From Lepus europaeus (lineage: Eukaryota > Chordata > Mammalia > Lagomorpha > Leporidae), in contig NC_084837.1 in the NCBI RefSeq assembly GCF_033115175.1, positions 30,148,266 through 30,212,265 of the forward strand: 64,000 bases of DNA. Reading direction: 5' to 3'. A program made the translations under genes and the position numbers. How positions within the stretch are numbered: position 1 is the first letter of the stretch; the number at the start of each line of letters is the position of its first letter. Of this stretch, positions 11,646 to 22,602 are shown piece by piece. The notes under the pieces were generated by a model. It was not told the DNA's origin. It did not search any database and saw only the letters and a program-made list of their open reading frames with translations.

Positions 11646-11990
11646 GGCCGGCACCGTGGCTTAACAGGCTAATCCTCCACCTTGCGGCGCTGGCACACCA
11701 GGTTCTAGTCCCGGTTGGGGCGCTGGATTCTATCCTGGTTGCCCCTCTTCCAGGCCAGCTCTCTGCTGTGGCCCGGGAGTGCAATGGAGGATGGCCCAAG
11801 TCCTTGGGCCCTGCACCCGCATGGGAGACCAGGAGAAGCACCTTGGCTCCTGGCTTTGGATCAGCGAGATGCACCGGCCGCAGCGGCCATTGGAGGGTGA
11901 ACCAATGGCAAAAAGGAAGCCCTTTCTCTCTGTCTCTCTCTCTCTCACTATCCACTCTGCCTGTCAAAAAAAAAAAAAAAAAAAAAAAAA
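11646..11990 (+). mobile_element. Young CSINE
   Basis: Head GGCCGGCACCGTGGCTTAAC; A25 tail. TSD CCAAAACT at 11638-11645 and 11991-11998. Confidence 0.95.
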
Positions 11991-11998
11991 CCAAAACT

Positions 11999-12548
11999 AA
12001 AACTGACAGATGTTTTAATGCTGGAATATGAGAGAAAATGTACTTTATGACAGGACCTATCTGCTATAACATGGATGGTACTTTTCTGAGAATTTAAACT
12101 CTGCTTCATAGAACGAAGATTTCCTGAAAATGAGTTAGAAGATAATAAATACTTCATTGCAGTATGTTCCTGAAGTTAGAGATATAGGGTCTTCACCAAC
12201 CAGAAATTTACAAAACTCTCCTCTTTTTAAAAAGAGCTAATCCATGAACTGACCCTCCATCTCTCTCTTCTGTACTGTTTGGAGACAATTTTCCAATGCT
12301 CTCGTGTTTCTGTATGGCTCATAAAGAAGCATTAACAGCTTTTGTTCTAGACTATCTTTTCAAGCGTGTTTGTATGGCAAACAATCATAGAAGATAGAAA
12401 TTGTGTCTCTCTTTAAAGCAGAGAGCAATTTCATTTCCTAACCAGAAAGAGATGTATCTAGTGAAACGCTTTAGTGAAAACTGACCCAGTATAGTAGATA
12501 TTAGAGACCTAACCTTTGGGTACAAGGAAGCTGATAAGAGGTATAGCT
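11999..12548. other. Unassigned intergenic sequence
   Basis: No gene or repeat recognised. Confidence 0.4.
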
Positions 12549-12895
12549 TGGGCCTGGCATTGCCACAAAGCAGGTAAACTGCCACCTGTGATGCTAGCAC
12601 CCCATAAGGGAGCCAATGGGCACCAGTTTGTATTCCAGCTGCTCCATTTCTGATCCAGCTCCCTGTTAATGGCCTGCGAAAAGCAATGGAAGAAGGCCCT
12701 GGTGTTTGGGCCCCTGTCGTTCACATATGAGAGACCTCGAAGAAGCTTCTGTCTCCAGGTTTTGGATCAGCCCAGCTCCAAGAAAAGCAGCTATTTGTGG
12801 AGTGAACCAGCAGATAGAAGCTCTCTCACTATCTCTCTGGTCTCTCTGTCTCTCTAACTCTGACTTTCAAAAATAAATAAACAGATCTTTTAAAA
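12549..12895 (+). mobile_element. Older CSINE
   Basis: Head GGGCCTGGCATTGCCACAAA to CTTTCAAAAATAAATAAAC; small insertion near 12610. Confidence 0.9.
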
Positions 12896-12992
12896 AGTAA
12901 AATTTTTTAAAAGGAAATACAGCTTTTTTGTATTTCAAATCACCAAAAGTTTTTGAAATGAGAGGCTCCAAGTACACATGAAAAAAAAGTTA

Positions 12993-13335
12993 AGGCCAGC
13001 CCCGTGGCTCAATAGGCTAATCCTCTGCCGGCGGCACTGGCACTCGGGTTCTAGTCCCGGTCTGGGTGCCGCATTCTGTCCCTGTTGCCCCTCTTTCAGG
13101 CCAGCTCTCTGCTGTGGCCCAGGAGTGCAGTGGAGGATGGCCCAAGTCCTTGGGCCCTGCACCCGCATGGGAGACCAGGAGAAGCACCTGGCTCCTGCCT
13201 TCGGATCAGCGCGGTGCGCTGGCCGCAGCACGCAGGCCGTGGCGGCCACTGGAGGGTGAATGAACCAACGGCAAAGGAAGACCTTTCTCTCTGTCTCTCT
13301 CACTGTCCACTCTGCCTGTCAAAAAAAAAAAAAAG
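12993..13335 (+). mobile_element. Young CSINE
   Basis: Head GGCCAGCCCCGTGGCTCAAT, B box GGTTCTAGTCC, end GCCTGTCAAAAAAAA. Confidence 0.95.
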
Positions 13336-13488
13336 TGGAGAGGTGGGCTGAAAATAGCAGAAATGATTGAAAGTCTGTATATTAAAAATAGTCATTTCCC
13401 AGACCTCTCCACCAACTCAGGACTTGAGGACATCTGTGACAGTTGAGAAATATACAGGAAATTCATGGCTATTTAGAATAGGGGAATG

Positions 13489-13833
13489 GGCCGGTGCCGC
13501 GGCTCAATAGGCTAATCCTCCGCCTGTGGTGCCGGCACCCAGGGTTCTAGTCCCGGTCGGGGCGCTGGATTCTGTCCTGGTTGCCCCTCTTCCAGGCTAG
13601 TTCTCTGCTGTGGCCCGGGAGTGCAGTGGAGGATGGCCCAAGTGCTTGGGCCCTGCACCCGCATGGGAGACCAGGAGAAACACCTGGCTCCTGGCTACAA
13701 ATCAGCGCAGTGCGCTGGCCGCAGTGGCCATTGTGGGGTGAACCAACGGCAAAAAGGAAGACCTTTCTCTCTGTCTCTCTCTCTCTCACTGTCCACTCTG
13801 CCTGTCAAAAAATTAAAAAAAAAAAAAGATTTA
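13489..13833 (+). mobile_element. Young CSINE with 16-bp TSD
   Basis: Head GGCCGGTGCCGCGGCTCAAT. TSD TTAGAATAGG[G/A]GAATG at 13473-13488 and 13834-13849, one mismatch. Confidence 0.95.
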
Positions 13834-13849
13834 TTAGAATAGGAGAATG

Positions 13850-15115
13850 AAGGAAAGAAGCAGGGAAAATCCATCATGGCTTTTAGGTTTCTGATTTGCA
13901 ATGGAAAAACAGACTCTATTGGGATAAACAGTAGCACAGGAGACAATTTAAGAGTGGGATTTTTGGGGCTGGGAGGTGAAGGTGAGGAGTTAGGGAGACA
14001 AAATGATTGAAAGTTGTATTTTGAACATGTTGACTTTGATATAACTATGGGAAATTTGAGTGAAATTGTCCCTGAGGTGCTGGGAAAGAGACTCCCTCCA
14101 ATCCACTGAACCTGGATAGCGTGGAAGACATTGAGCTCTGATTTTGCTTCTCAATGAGGGAAATGAAATCCAGGACTATGGGAAGATGGAGGGGGTTTGG
14201 GAGCATGAGGATAGCCGAGCAAAATTTCCCGCAGCAGGCAACAGGCAAGACTAGAATTTAATACGCTCTAGTGCAGGCACCCATTTAACCATAAGATGGC
14301 ATCAGAGCTAAACTACAGAAGGGCAGTACCCAGAACCTCTTCCAGAGCTGCAAAGCCATTACTTACAGGGTTGTAGGCATTGTTTGTTAGCAAGCAGGAG
14401 CTCTCACAGATGAATCAGATGAATATGTATTTTTAAAAACAGATATTTGGAATATTCTGAAACAAATTATGCAGGATTCAGTGTGGTAAAGGAGCTGGGA
14501 AGATGATGATGAGCAGACAACTGAAAGGACATGAGTCATGTAGGTGTTTGTTTAAATTGTACATCAGGATTGTGGGATGGCAGATGTTTGCCCTCAATAT
14601 GAATGACAAGATTATGAAAGGTGGTCCAGAAATTAGGTTAACTGGCATAGCAATCAGAAACACGAGTAAAGACACTAGCAGGTCTGTATATCAACAAACA
14701 GGACACCAGGCCTCACCCCTAAGTGGTTCTTGAAGAGGCCCTCAGGCCAAATATTGCATTAGATGTGAACATACTGCCTTCTTGATATTTAACAAAAGCC
14801 ACTTCAAGCACTTCAGTCCAGTCACTCACTGTGGAACTAGATGAGTTAGAAAAAAGATCAAAGCAGTGTTAGCATCTCATTCTTCCATCTTCAGTAATTT
14901 TTTGTCCTAAGAATCAGATCAGCATTTGTAATATTTAAATGTATATGAATTGTATTGCTTCCAACATATAGTGACATCCTTGTCAATCTTTCCCATTGAA
15001 CAATCCTTGTCTCACAAAACCTGGATAGTCTTCCTGAAGATTCCCTCCTCATCCTTCCTCTAGATGTGTATCACTCAGCTTTTCATAAATTTAAATACCT
15101 GAGAGAGTCACTAAG
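13850..15115. other. Unassigned intergenic sequence; possible old L2 remnant
   Basis: 13930-14060 (minus strand) faintly resembles L2 (TTTTGAACATGTTGACTTTG). The rest shows nothing I can name. Confidence 0.35.
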
Positions 15116-15119
15116 AAAG

Positions 15120-15400
15120 GGAGGAGCCTTATTTTACCTCATGGTTTGGAGGCTGACAGTCCCAGATCACACACATGAGTTTAGCATCTGGTAACTGTGG
15201 AGGCTGGAAATGGCAAAGCATATGCAAAGGAATGATCACAAGGAAAATCAGGAAGCCAAGAGAAACAGGAAGCACTGTCTTGCAAGAACTATCTTCCAGG
15301 GCAATCTCCTGAATACCCAAAAACCTCACACTAGCCTCATTTCCCAAACACCATGATTAGATCAAGCCTCTACTCTTACCTATCAACAATTAACATTAAT
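15120..15400 (-). mobile_element. Possible ancient MaLR-type LTR remnant
   Basis: TTATTTTACCTCATGGTTTGG followed by ACAGGAAGCACTG recalls the minus-strand end of mammalian MaLR LTRs. Weak, by eye only. Confidence 0.35.
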
Positions 15401-15541
15401 TCAAACCATTAAGATAAGACTTTGAAGTTTAAACAATGCATGATTTGGGAAGCCAAATCTTTTTCAACTACAGAAAGTCCCACTCAGGGAAACAGTGGTT
15501 GTACACTGTGCCTTACATAAGGGGGCTGTTTCATGGTGACA

Positions 15542-16655
15542 TTTTTTTTTAAACTTTTATTTAATAAATATAAATTTCCGAAGTAGAGCTTATGGATTAC
15601 AATGGCTTCCCCCCCAAAACTTCCCTCCCACCTGCAACCCTTCCACCTCGCGCTCCCTCTCCCCTTCCATTTACATCAAGATTCACTTTCAATTATCTTT
15701 ATATACAGAAGATCAATTTAGCATATATTAAGTAAAGATTTCAACAGTTTTCACCCACACAGAAACACAAAGTGTAAAATACTGGTTGAGTGCTAGTTAT
15801 AGCATTAAATCACAATGCACAGCACATTAAGGACAGAGATCCTACATGAGAAGTAAGTGCACAGTGACTCCTGTTGTTGACTTAACAATTGACACTCTTG
15901 TTTATGGCATCAGTAATCACTCTAGGCTCTTGTCATGAGTTGCCAAGGCTATGGAGGCCTTCTGAGTTCACTGACTCTGATCACATTTAAACAAGGTCAT
16001 AGTCAAAGTGGAAGTTCTCTCCTCCCTTCAGAGAAAGGTACCTCCTTCTTTGATGACCTGTTCTTTCCACTGGGATCTCACTTGCAGAGATCTTTCATTT
16101 AGGTTTTGTTTGTTTGTTTGTTTGTTTGCCACAGTGTCTTGGCTTTCCATGCCTGAAATACTCTCATGGGCTTTTCAGCTGGATCTGAATACCTTAAGGG
16201 CTGATTCTGAGGCCAGAGTGCTGTTTAGGACATCTGCCATTCTATGAGTCTGCTGTGTATCCTGCTTCCCACGTTGGATCATTCTCTCCCTTTTTTGTTC
16301 TATCAGTTAGTATTTGCAGGCACTAGTCTTGTTTATATGATCCCTTTGACTCTTCGTCCTATCATTATGGTCAATTGTCAACAGAAATTGATCACTTGGA
16401 CTAGTGAGATGGCATTGGTACATGCCAGCTTGATGGGATTGAATTGGAATTCCCTGGTATGTTTCTAACTCTACTATTTGGGGCAAGTCCGATTGAGCAT
16501 GTCCCAAATTGTATATCTCTTCCCTCTCTTATTCCCACTCTTATATTTAACAGGGATCACTTTTCAGTTAAGTTTCAACACTTAAGAATAACTGTGTATT
16601 AATTACAGAGTACAACCAATATATTATTATATTATAATACATCATCATTACTATT
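15542..16655 (-). mobile_element. L1 3' UTR (3' part of a twin-primed L1)
   Basis: Starts at a T-run, AACTTTTATTTAATAAATAT and GGCTTCCCCCCC, the complement of the lagomorph L1 3' end. It is joined at about 16655 to an oppositely oriented ORF2 segment. A (GTTT)n run lies at 16107-16130. Confidence 0.88.
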
Positions 16656-17655
16656 ATATCAAATTATTAGAGAACATTGGAGAAACCCTGCAAGACATTG
16701 GCAAAGACTTATTGGAAATGACCACGGAGGCACAGGCAGTCAAAGCCAAAATTAACATTTGGGATTGCATCAAATTGAGAAGTTTCTGTACTTCAAAAGA
16801 AACAGTCAGGAAAGTGAAGAGGCAACCGACAGAATGGGAAAAAATATTTGCAAACTATACTACAGATAAAGGGTTAATAACCAGAATCTACAAAGAGATC
16901 AAGAAACTCCACAACAAAACAACCCACTTAAGAGATGAGCCAAGAACCTCAATAGACATTTTTCAAAAGAGGAAATCCAAATGGCCAACAGACACATGAA
17001 AAAATGTTCAAGATCACTAGCAATCAGGGAAATGCAAATCAAAACCACAATGAAGTTTCACCTCACCCAGGTGAGAATGGCTCACATTCAGAAATCTACC
17101 AACAACAGATGCTGGCGAGGATGTGGGGAAAAAGGGACACTAACCCACTGTTGGTGGGAATGCAAACTGGTAAAGCCACTATGGAAGTCAGTTTGGAGAT
17201 TCCTCAGAAACCTGAATATAACCCTACCATACAACCCAGCCATCCCACTCCTTGGAATTTACCCAAAGGAAATTAAATTGGCAAACAAAAAGGCAGTTTG
17301 CACCTTAATGTTTATTGCAGCTCAATTCACAATAGCTAAGATCTGGAATCAACTTAAATCCCCATCAACAGTAGACTGGATAAAGAAATTATGAGATATG
17401 TACTCTATAGAATACTATAAAGCAGTCAAAAACAATGAAATCCGGTCATTTGCAACAAAATTGAGGAATCTGGAAAACATTATGCTGAGTGAAATAAGCC
17501 AGTCCCAAAGGGACAAATATCATATGTTCTCCCTGATTGGTGACAACTAACCGAGCACCAAAAAGCAAACCTGTTGAAGTGAAATGGACACTATGAGAAA
17601 TGGTGATTTGATCAGCGCTTGCCCTGACTGTTGATAAACAACTTAATACATGGTT
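16656..17655 (+). pseudogene. L1 ORF2 3' end, inverted 5' part of the same insertion
   Basis: Encodes ORF2p C-terminal sequence in two frames (frameshift and stop near 16980-16999), with the cysteine motif [18 protein letters not shown] and stop at 17392-17394. About 260 bp of 3' UTR follows. The orientation is opposite to the adjoining 3' UTR, as expected of L1 twin priming. CATGGTGACAT (15533) and CATGGTTACAT (17650) may be the TSD. Confidence 0.85.
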
Positions 17656-17673
17656 ACATTTCACAAGAGTAGT

Positions 17674-17940
17674 AGGGGCCCATGCCGCAGCTCATTTGGT
17701 TAATCCTCCATCTGTGGCACCAGCATCTCATAAGGGTGCCGATTCTAGTCCCGGGTGCTCCTCTTCCAGTCCAGCTCTCTGCTGTGGCCCAGGAGGGCAG
17801 TGGAGGAGGGTCCAAGTGCTTGGGCCTCTGCACCGGGGTGGGAGACCAGGGAGAAGCACCTGGCTCCTGGCATTTGGGGTGGGGTGAACCTTTCTCTGTC
17901 TCTCTCATTGTCTATAACTCTTCCTGTCAAATAAAAAAAA
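17674..17940 (+). mobile_element. CSINE with shortened 3' region
   Basis: Head GGGGCCCATGCCGCAGCTCA; the segment between GGCTCCTGGC and GGTGAACC is mostly deleted. TSD AAGAGTAG at about 17663 and 17940. Confidence 0.92.
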
Positions 17941-17948
17941 AGAGTAGG

Positions 17949-18128
17949 ATTTCTCTGCCTTGGCACCATTGACTTTTTAGCCTTGATAATTCTTTTTAGT
18001 GGATAAGGTGTCCTATGCATTCTAGGATGTTTAGTGGCATTACTGTCTATCCACCATATGCAAGTGACACTCTCCCTAGTTGTGATAATGTCTCCAGACA
18101 TTGCCCTATTGTCCCCTAATGGGATAAA
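17949..18128 (-). mobile_element. MER5A (hAT-Charlie) DNA transposon
   Basis: Complement of the MER5A consensus as I remember it: GCCTTGGCACCATTGAC, GATAATTCTTTT, TAGGATGTTTAGTGGCAT and ATGTCTCCAGACATTGCC are all present in order. Confidence 0.85.
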
Positions 18129-19105
18129 ATGATATCTGGATAAGAATCATAGGCCTTGAAGAAACAGCACTTTTCTAATCTCCCCCAAAACACCATAAGA
18201 TCAGTTAGTAGTTCTAGAACTTACCATTGTCCTGTGAATATTCCTCAGGCTAAGCAGTCCCAGATGACAACTTCCACACAATATAAGGTTTCTAGTCCCT
18301 TTCCTCCTATGTCTGTTTTCTGGACTCTACTTGGGTATGCATGTGTTTTCACGAGTTATGGAATGGTACAGATTATTCCAGGTGGTAGACTATGAACTAG
18401 GAGAAGCTCTCTCTTCCAAGCAAGGCAGCATGTTGGTGGTCCAACGAACATTGTTTCTTGGCCTCTACCCCTTCTCATAGTATTTTTTTTTTTTAATCCA
18501 TGAATGGTTTTATCCAATTTTTTTTGGAAAGTTAAGTCATCCTTATGTATATTTCTGCTGTTGTACACCCTGGAGTACATTGGATATTTGTTACTTCTCA
18601 CATTAGAAGTAGCCAATTTAAAAAATAAAAATCTGCAATCCCTGGGTGTCTACCTTTAATAAGAACTTTTAACTCTTCCAAGTCCCCATCCACTACAAAG
18701 TCTGTTTTATACATGCGGCTTAATATAAAAGGGTTTATTTTTTTCTAAACATGTCCAGTACTTTCTCATTATGGTGTACAGGCAATTCCACTTTATCCAT
18801 GTAGATTTGTTTCCCTTCATTGCATTAATTTGTTTTACATTTGTTCTGGATTCTGAACATACTCTGTGTGCACACTTAGTAGATATATAATTAAAGAGAA
18901 GGGATTATAATAGTCACTTGAAAAAATGTCTAACACAACCTTTTCAGTCCAGTACTAACAGGAAAATTCGAGAGAGGACTATGGGAATTGAAGGATTTTT
19001 CTCAGCTGAAACATAAACTAAGAAGCAGCTGTCCTGTCTCAAATGCTGACTAGGGAAAACCAGGAGTGGAATTCCTGGAGACAGGACGCGAGGTTTAAGG
19101 ATGAA
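18129..19105. other. Unassigned upstream flank
   Basis: No gene or repeat recognised. It is AT-rich and becomes GC-rich at 19110. Confidence 0.4.
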
Positions 19106-19611
19106 AACACTTGTTAGGGTCCCGGCTTCCCCGTGCCCGGCCAAGACTCAAAGGCGGCGCAGGTCACCAGGCTGCCGGCGCCGGCGCTGAGGCGGTGGCT
19201 GCACAGCGTGTTCCGCGGTCGTTAAGGCTGAGCTCAGCCTAGGGACAACTGTCACAAACTGCACCGCAATCTAATTTGTCCAGAGTAATGCTTTTAGAAT
19301 TCGAAATAATTATAAATTATTATAAATTAGAAACGGGGGGGGGGGGAAATGAACACTTCTGGCGGGAATACCTCACACTAAACAACGCTGTGTGAAAGGG
19401 CGTTTAGCTTGTTCTCCTCAAACAGACGGCTTACTGAGAAAACAAGTTTTCTCAAAAGCGTTCAGCAAATCTTGCCTCAGAACGCAACGAGCGGAAAACA
19501 GACGGCCACTAATGAGGGGCGGTGGGTGGAAGCCGGGATGGGCCAAACTTGATGACCGTACTTGCGCCGAAGCTTGCCGGCGGCGTCGGACGAGCGCCTT
19601 CCGGACGCAAA

Positions 19612-19623
19612 GCATTATGGGAA
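19612..19623 (+). promoter_or_regulatory. ZNF143-like site
   Basis: GCATTATGGGAA resembles one half of the reverse complement of the ZNF143/SBS core (TTCCCAnnATGC). It lies in the CpG island about 240 nt upstream of the inferred start. The match is by eye. Confidence 0.4.
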
Positions 19624-19817
19624 GAGCGGCGGCCTGCGTGGTGGGGGCGCGCCCTGTGGAGACACAACGAACTCTGAGGGGAGTGACGCGCCCACTGCCG
19701 TGGCAGCTTGGGCATCACACGCTTTTTGTGGTCATCGCCTTGTCCACGCGGTGCAGGGGCTGCCCTCAGTTTTCTCGAGTCCCCTTGAAACGCACGGTGA
19801 CGCATTTCCTGAGCGTG

Positions 19818-19822
19818 CCAAT
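19818..19822 (+). promoter_or_regulatory. CCAAT box (NF-Y type)
   Basis: CCAAT within GTGCCAATCCCGG, about 26 nt before the CHR-like palindrome. Only one such box is obvious; cell-cycle promoters often carry two or three spaced by about 32 nt. Confidence 0.45.
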
Positions 19823-19837
19823 CCCGGGCTGACTGGA

Positions 19838-19859
19838 GGGCGGGCTCTTCAAATTTGAA
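19838..19859 (+). promoter_or_regulatory. CDE-CHR-like cell-cycle element
   Basis: GGGCGG (19838-19843), a 4-nt spacer, then TTCAAA (19848-19853), which runs into TTTGAA (19854-19859) to form the palindrome TTCAAATTTGAA. The 4-nt CDE-to-CHR spacing matches the classical arrangement bound by DREAM and B-MYB-MuvB in G2/M genes. A CCAAT box lies about 26 nt upstream, as is common for NF-Y in such promoters. The function is inferred. Confidence 0.6.
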
Positions 19860-19862
19860 TTC

Positions 19863-20038
19863 CCAGACTTGTAAGTGCTGGGGAACCTCGCAGCGTTTGT
19901 GAGCGTCTCCTGAGGCTCGGCAGCGGCGGACGGCGGTAGTCGTGGGCCTGAGGCGCGAGCCCGTGGGCGTGGAGCTCGCCTGCGCACGTAACCGAACCGG
20001 GACTGCTGCGGCCTCGCCTACCCGGCCCTCCAGACAAG
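19863..20038 (+). other. MIS18BP1: MIS18BP1 exon 1, noncoding (5' end uncertain)
   Basis: This part of the CpG island ends at a good donor, CAAG/GTACCA, with GT at 20039-20040. Exon 2 carries the start codon and begins with its own 5' UTR, so a noncoding first exon is expected here. No ATG occurs between 19863 and 20038. The transcription start is inferred only, placed just after the CDE-CHR-like element at 19838-19859. A second strong donor (GTAAGT at 19871) could be used if transcription starts further upstream. Confidence 0.6.
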
Positions 20039-20185
20039 GTACCACCTCTCCGCCCCGCTCCCCTCGCCCCGCGTTCCGGCTCCCTGCGGCCTGCGCGCGT
20101 CGCCCAACTTTGATATTCGCGCCCCTTCCCAGCCTCTGTTGACTGAGGCAGTGGTCTGACCGCGGCGCGTTCACCCGTGAGTGAG

Positions 20186-20758
20186 CGCTGCGTGTCCGCT
20201 GCAGCTGTCCAGACAGCAGAACACTCAGGCTACAGTGGTGGACGCTCTAGGTCTGTGTTCTAAAAATCGCTTCTGGGAAAAAAAAAATTTGAGTTGGAAT
20301 GATTACTGGGCAGGAAATCTGTTTGTGTCAGTGCTCGGCTCTTCACCTTGGGATCCACGACCCCCAGGGCTGTAGGAACTATCGACCCATCCGACTTAGG
20401 TTTTTTCCTGAGGAAACTGTATGCTAGTTGCACAGGTTTTCAGTTGTTAATTTATTTAGAAAATGGAAGGTCCGTCCAGAGATTAGCAATGTTTATAGTT
20501 TGATGTACTTCCAGATTTTTTTTTTCTGTGCTGATATTCATAAATTGTGTGCTTTATATGAATTTTTACAGACATGTAGTTATACCGGATCTTTCTGTTT
20601 TAACTTTTGGTAGTTTCCATGTCAGTATATATAAAGTATTTTCGTATATAATATTGAATATATATGTTGAATTATGTTGATATAGAACTTCTTTCCCCTG
20701 ATTAACGGACATTCAGGTTTCTAATCTCCCCAGTTCTCCTCTCGATAGCCTATGTTGC
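20186..20758. other. Intron 1, proximal unique part
   Basis: No repeats or exons recognised. Confidence 0.4.
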
Positions 20759-20945
20759 CTATTAGTAAAGCACTTGGGCTCTGTAATTGCATAGACTTGG
20801 TTCCTCTTCTTCCTCACTTACTGTGAAGTGTCAACTTGGGCAGGTAACTTTATCAGGCTAAACAATAATGGTATCTATTAAAAGAGTTGCTTTAAGATTA
20901 TATAGCGGCAAACAGATAGTAAATACTATTTTTATCATTCTGATA
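20759..20945 (+). mobile_element. MIR SINE
   Basis: AGCACTTGGGCTCTG, CTTGGTTCC, TCACTTACTGTG and CTTGGGCAGGTAACTTTATC follow the MIR core, then GTTGCTTTAAGATTATAT. Confidence 0.8.
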
Positions 20946-21692
20946 AGTAAAAGAAAGCTCCCTGTTTGAATTTACATCTGTATTTTTTAGTTAATTGGGT
21001 GTGGGTTGATTCTTTTATCAGCCTTTTGTATTAATCGCCTTTTATATCCTTTAGTCATTTTATGCATTGATAATTTTAATAAGCTGATTATTGTATATTT
21101 ATTAGCTCTTACGTTCTGCATTTTTTTTTTCAAGTGTTAACTATTTGTCTGTTAACTTTAAATTCTCAGTTTCCTCCATCTCCCAGTTTTGGTTTGTGTT
21201 CTCTGGCATTTTTTATTTCGTATTCCATTATAGAAATTGTTATTATCATTGCTAATGTGATAAATTCCTGAGAACTTTGTGTCTTTTTGGGAGGAGTAAT
21301 AGTTACATTATTATATACACGATAACAATTTTTTAGCTTTGGTTCTGTTTACATATTTCCTGTAAGCCTGTCTACCCTTTCATGCTGTGATTTTTCTCAT
21401 TCCTGGATCTTTACTGCTAAATAAGTGGCAGTTTTTCCTTAGTACATCAGCATTTGTCAGTTTTCAGAACAAGATGAAGGGACTCAATTTTCTCAACAGC
21501 TGTAAGCAGTTAATGAAAGCAGAACATTTTAGAATTTATTCTACTCCAAAAAGAGTATATTTAGAAGGAGCTGATTTTTTATTAGTTACGTTCATCTGTT
21601 AAACCAAGCCTTCAGGACAAACTTTTCTTTCCTGCACTTGAAGGGTGCTAATTATTATGATTGTTGTTATTTTTTGAAGAGGGATTTTTTTT
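20946..21692. other. Intron 1 unassigned sequence
   Basis: AT-rich; nothing recognised. Confidence 0.35.
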
Positions 21693-21912
21693 AAAAAAGG
21701 TTTATTTATTTGAAAGGCACAGTTGAGAGGGAGGTGGGATAGCTTCTGTACACTGGTTCACTCCCCCAGATGGCTGAAGCCAGGAGCCTTGAACTTGATC
21801 TAGGTTTCTCACATGGGTATAGGGGCCATCCTCTGCTGCTTTCCCAGGCGGCATTAGCGGGGACCTGCCAGGACTAGAACCTGCCCTCGTTCGGGATGCA
21901 GGTGTTTCATTT
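21693..21912 (-). mobile_element. CSINE, internally deleted
   Basis: Complement of tail (AAAAAAGGTTTATTTATTTG) with a shortened body ending GGGATGCAGGTG. Confidence 0.82.
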
Positions 21913-21999
21913 CTAGTGTATTTTTACTGTATATTCTTTGTGTTCCTCTGCTTTTATGTCTGATTTTTTGATGTCTGATTTTTTTCCTCTTTTTCTATT

Positions 22000-22256
22000 T
22001 ATTGACACTGTATACATAATTATGGGGTGCAGTTTGTTATTTTGGTACATGTATACATTACATTTTGAGCAAATCTAGCTAGTTGGCAACATTTCTTTGT
22101 AGGGAGAATTTCTAAAAACTTTCAGCTGACTTGAAATATATAATATCTTATTGTTATCTACAATCAATTTACCATACAATAGAACACCAGAACTTATTCC
22201 TCATATCTAATTGTAACTTTATACTACCTTCCTCTCCCCACCTTTTCCCTAGTCTT
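22000..22256. mobile_element. Ancient L1 3' UTR-like fragment
   Basis: TGGGGTGCAGTTTGTTATTTTGG, ACATGTATACATTACATTTTG and AGAACACCAGAACTTATTCCTC are familiar old-L1 3' UTR sequence. Orientation not decided. Confidence 0.6.
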
Positions 22257-22272
22257 GGGTAACTACTTTTCT

Positions 22273-22571
22273 TTTATTTATTTATTTATTTATTTGACAG
22301 GTAGTTAGAGAGAGAGAGAGAGAAAGGTTTTCCTTCCATTGGTTCACCCCCCAAATGGCCACCATGGCTGGCACTGTGCTGATCTGAAGCCAGGAGCCAG
22401 ATGTTTCTTCCTGGTCTCCCATGTGGGTGCAGGGGCCCAAGTTCCTGGGCCATCCTCCACTGCATCTCCCCACAGCAGAGAGCTGGACTGGAAGAGGAGC
22501 AACCAGGACTAGAACCCAGAGCCCATATGGGATGCCGGCGCCGTGGCTTACTTGGTTAATCCTCCGCCTGC
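22273..22571 (-). mobile_element. CSINE with inverted 5' head (twin-primed SINE)
   Basis: The body is on the minus strand (22273-22535), but its 5' head at about 22535-22571 reads on the plus strand (GCCGGCGCCGTGGCTTACTT). Both parts lie inside one perfect TSD, GGGTAACTACTTTTCT, at 22257-22272 and 22572-22587. They therefore arrived as one insertion. Confidence 0.88.
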
Positions 22572-22602
22572 GGGTAACTACTTTTCTACACTCTTGTTTT
22601 GT

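Larger units (their letters stand above)
19500..20185 (+). promoter_or_regulatory. CpG-island promoter of MIS18BP1
   Basis: Dense CpG and GC-rich sequence in an otherwise AT-rich window, with no SINE insertions. A smaller GC-rich block at 19110-19230 and an AT-rich stretch with a G12 run (19335-19346) precede it. There is no TATA box at a convincing place, which fits a housekeeping or cell-cycle promoter. ETS-type TTCCGG (19599-19604), a ZNF143-like site (19612-19623), CRE-like TGACGC (about 19683 and 19799), CCAAT (19818-19822) and a CDE-CHR-like element (19838-19859) can be read directly. A divergent noncoding transcript is possible but nothing proves it. Confidence 0.85.

Noticed and set aside
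11453..12031. 192-codon open frame and the many similar 60-150-codon frames
   Set aside because: They read through CSINE copies: recurring peptides such as GPSPWALHP or REKGLPF come from the SINE body and CT tract in different frames.
19335..19346. G12 run as a G-quadruplex
   Set aside because: A single G run without partner runs nearby is weak evidence; noted only as a homopolymer.
19392..19832. 146-codon open frame on the plus strand upstream of exon 1
   Set aside because: Same reason: CpG-rich promoter sequence, no familiar protein content, and it would cover the inferred regulatory sites.
19509..20174. 221-codon open frame on the minus strand in the CpG island
   Set aside because: GC-rich sequence lacks stop codons by chance; composition is Arg/Pro/Ala-rich without a recognisable domain, and it overlaps the promoter and exon 1.
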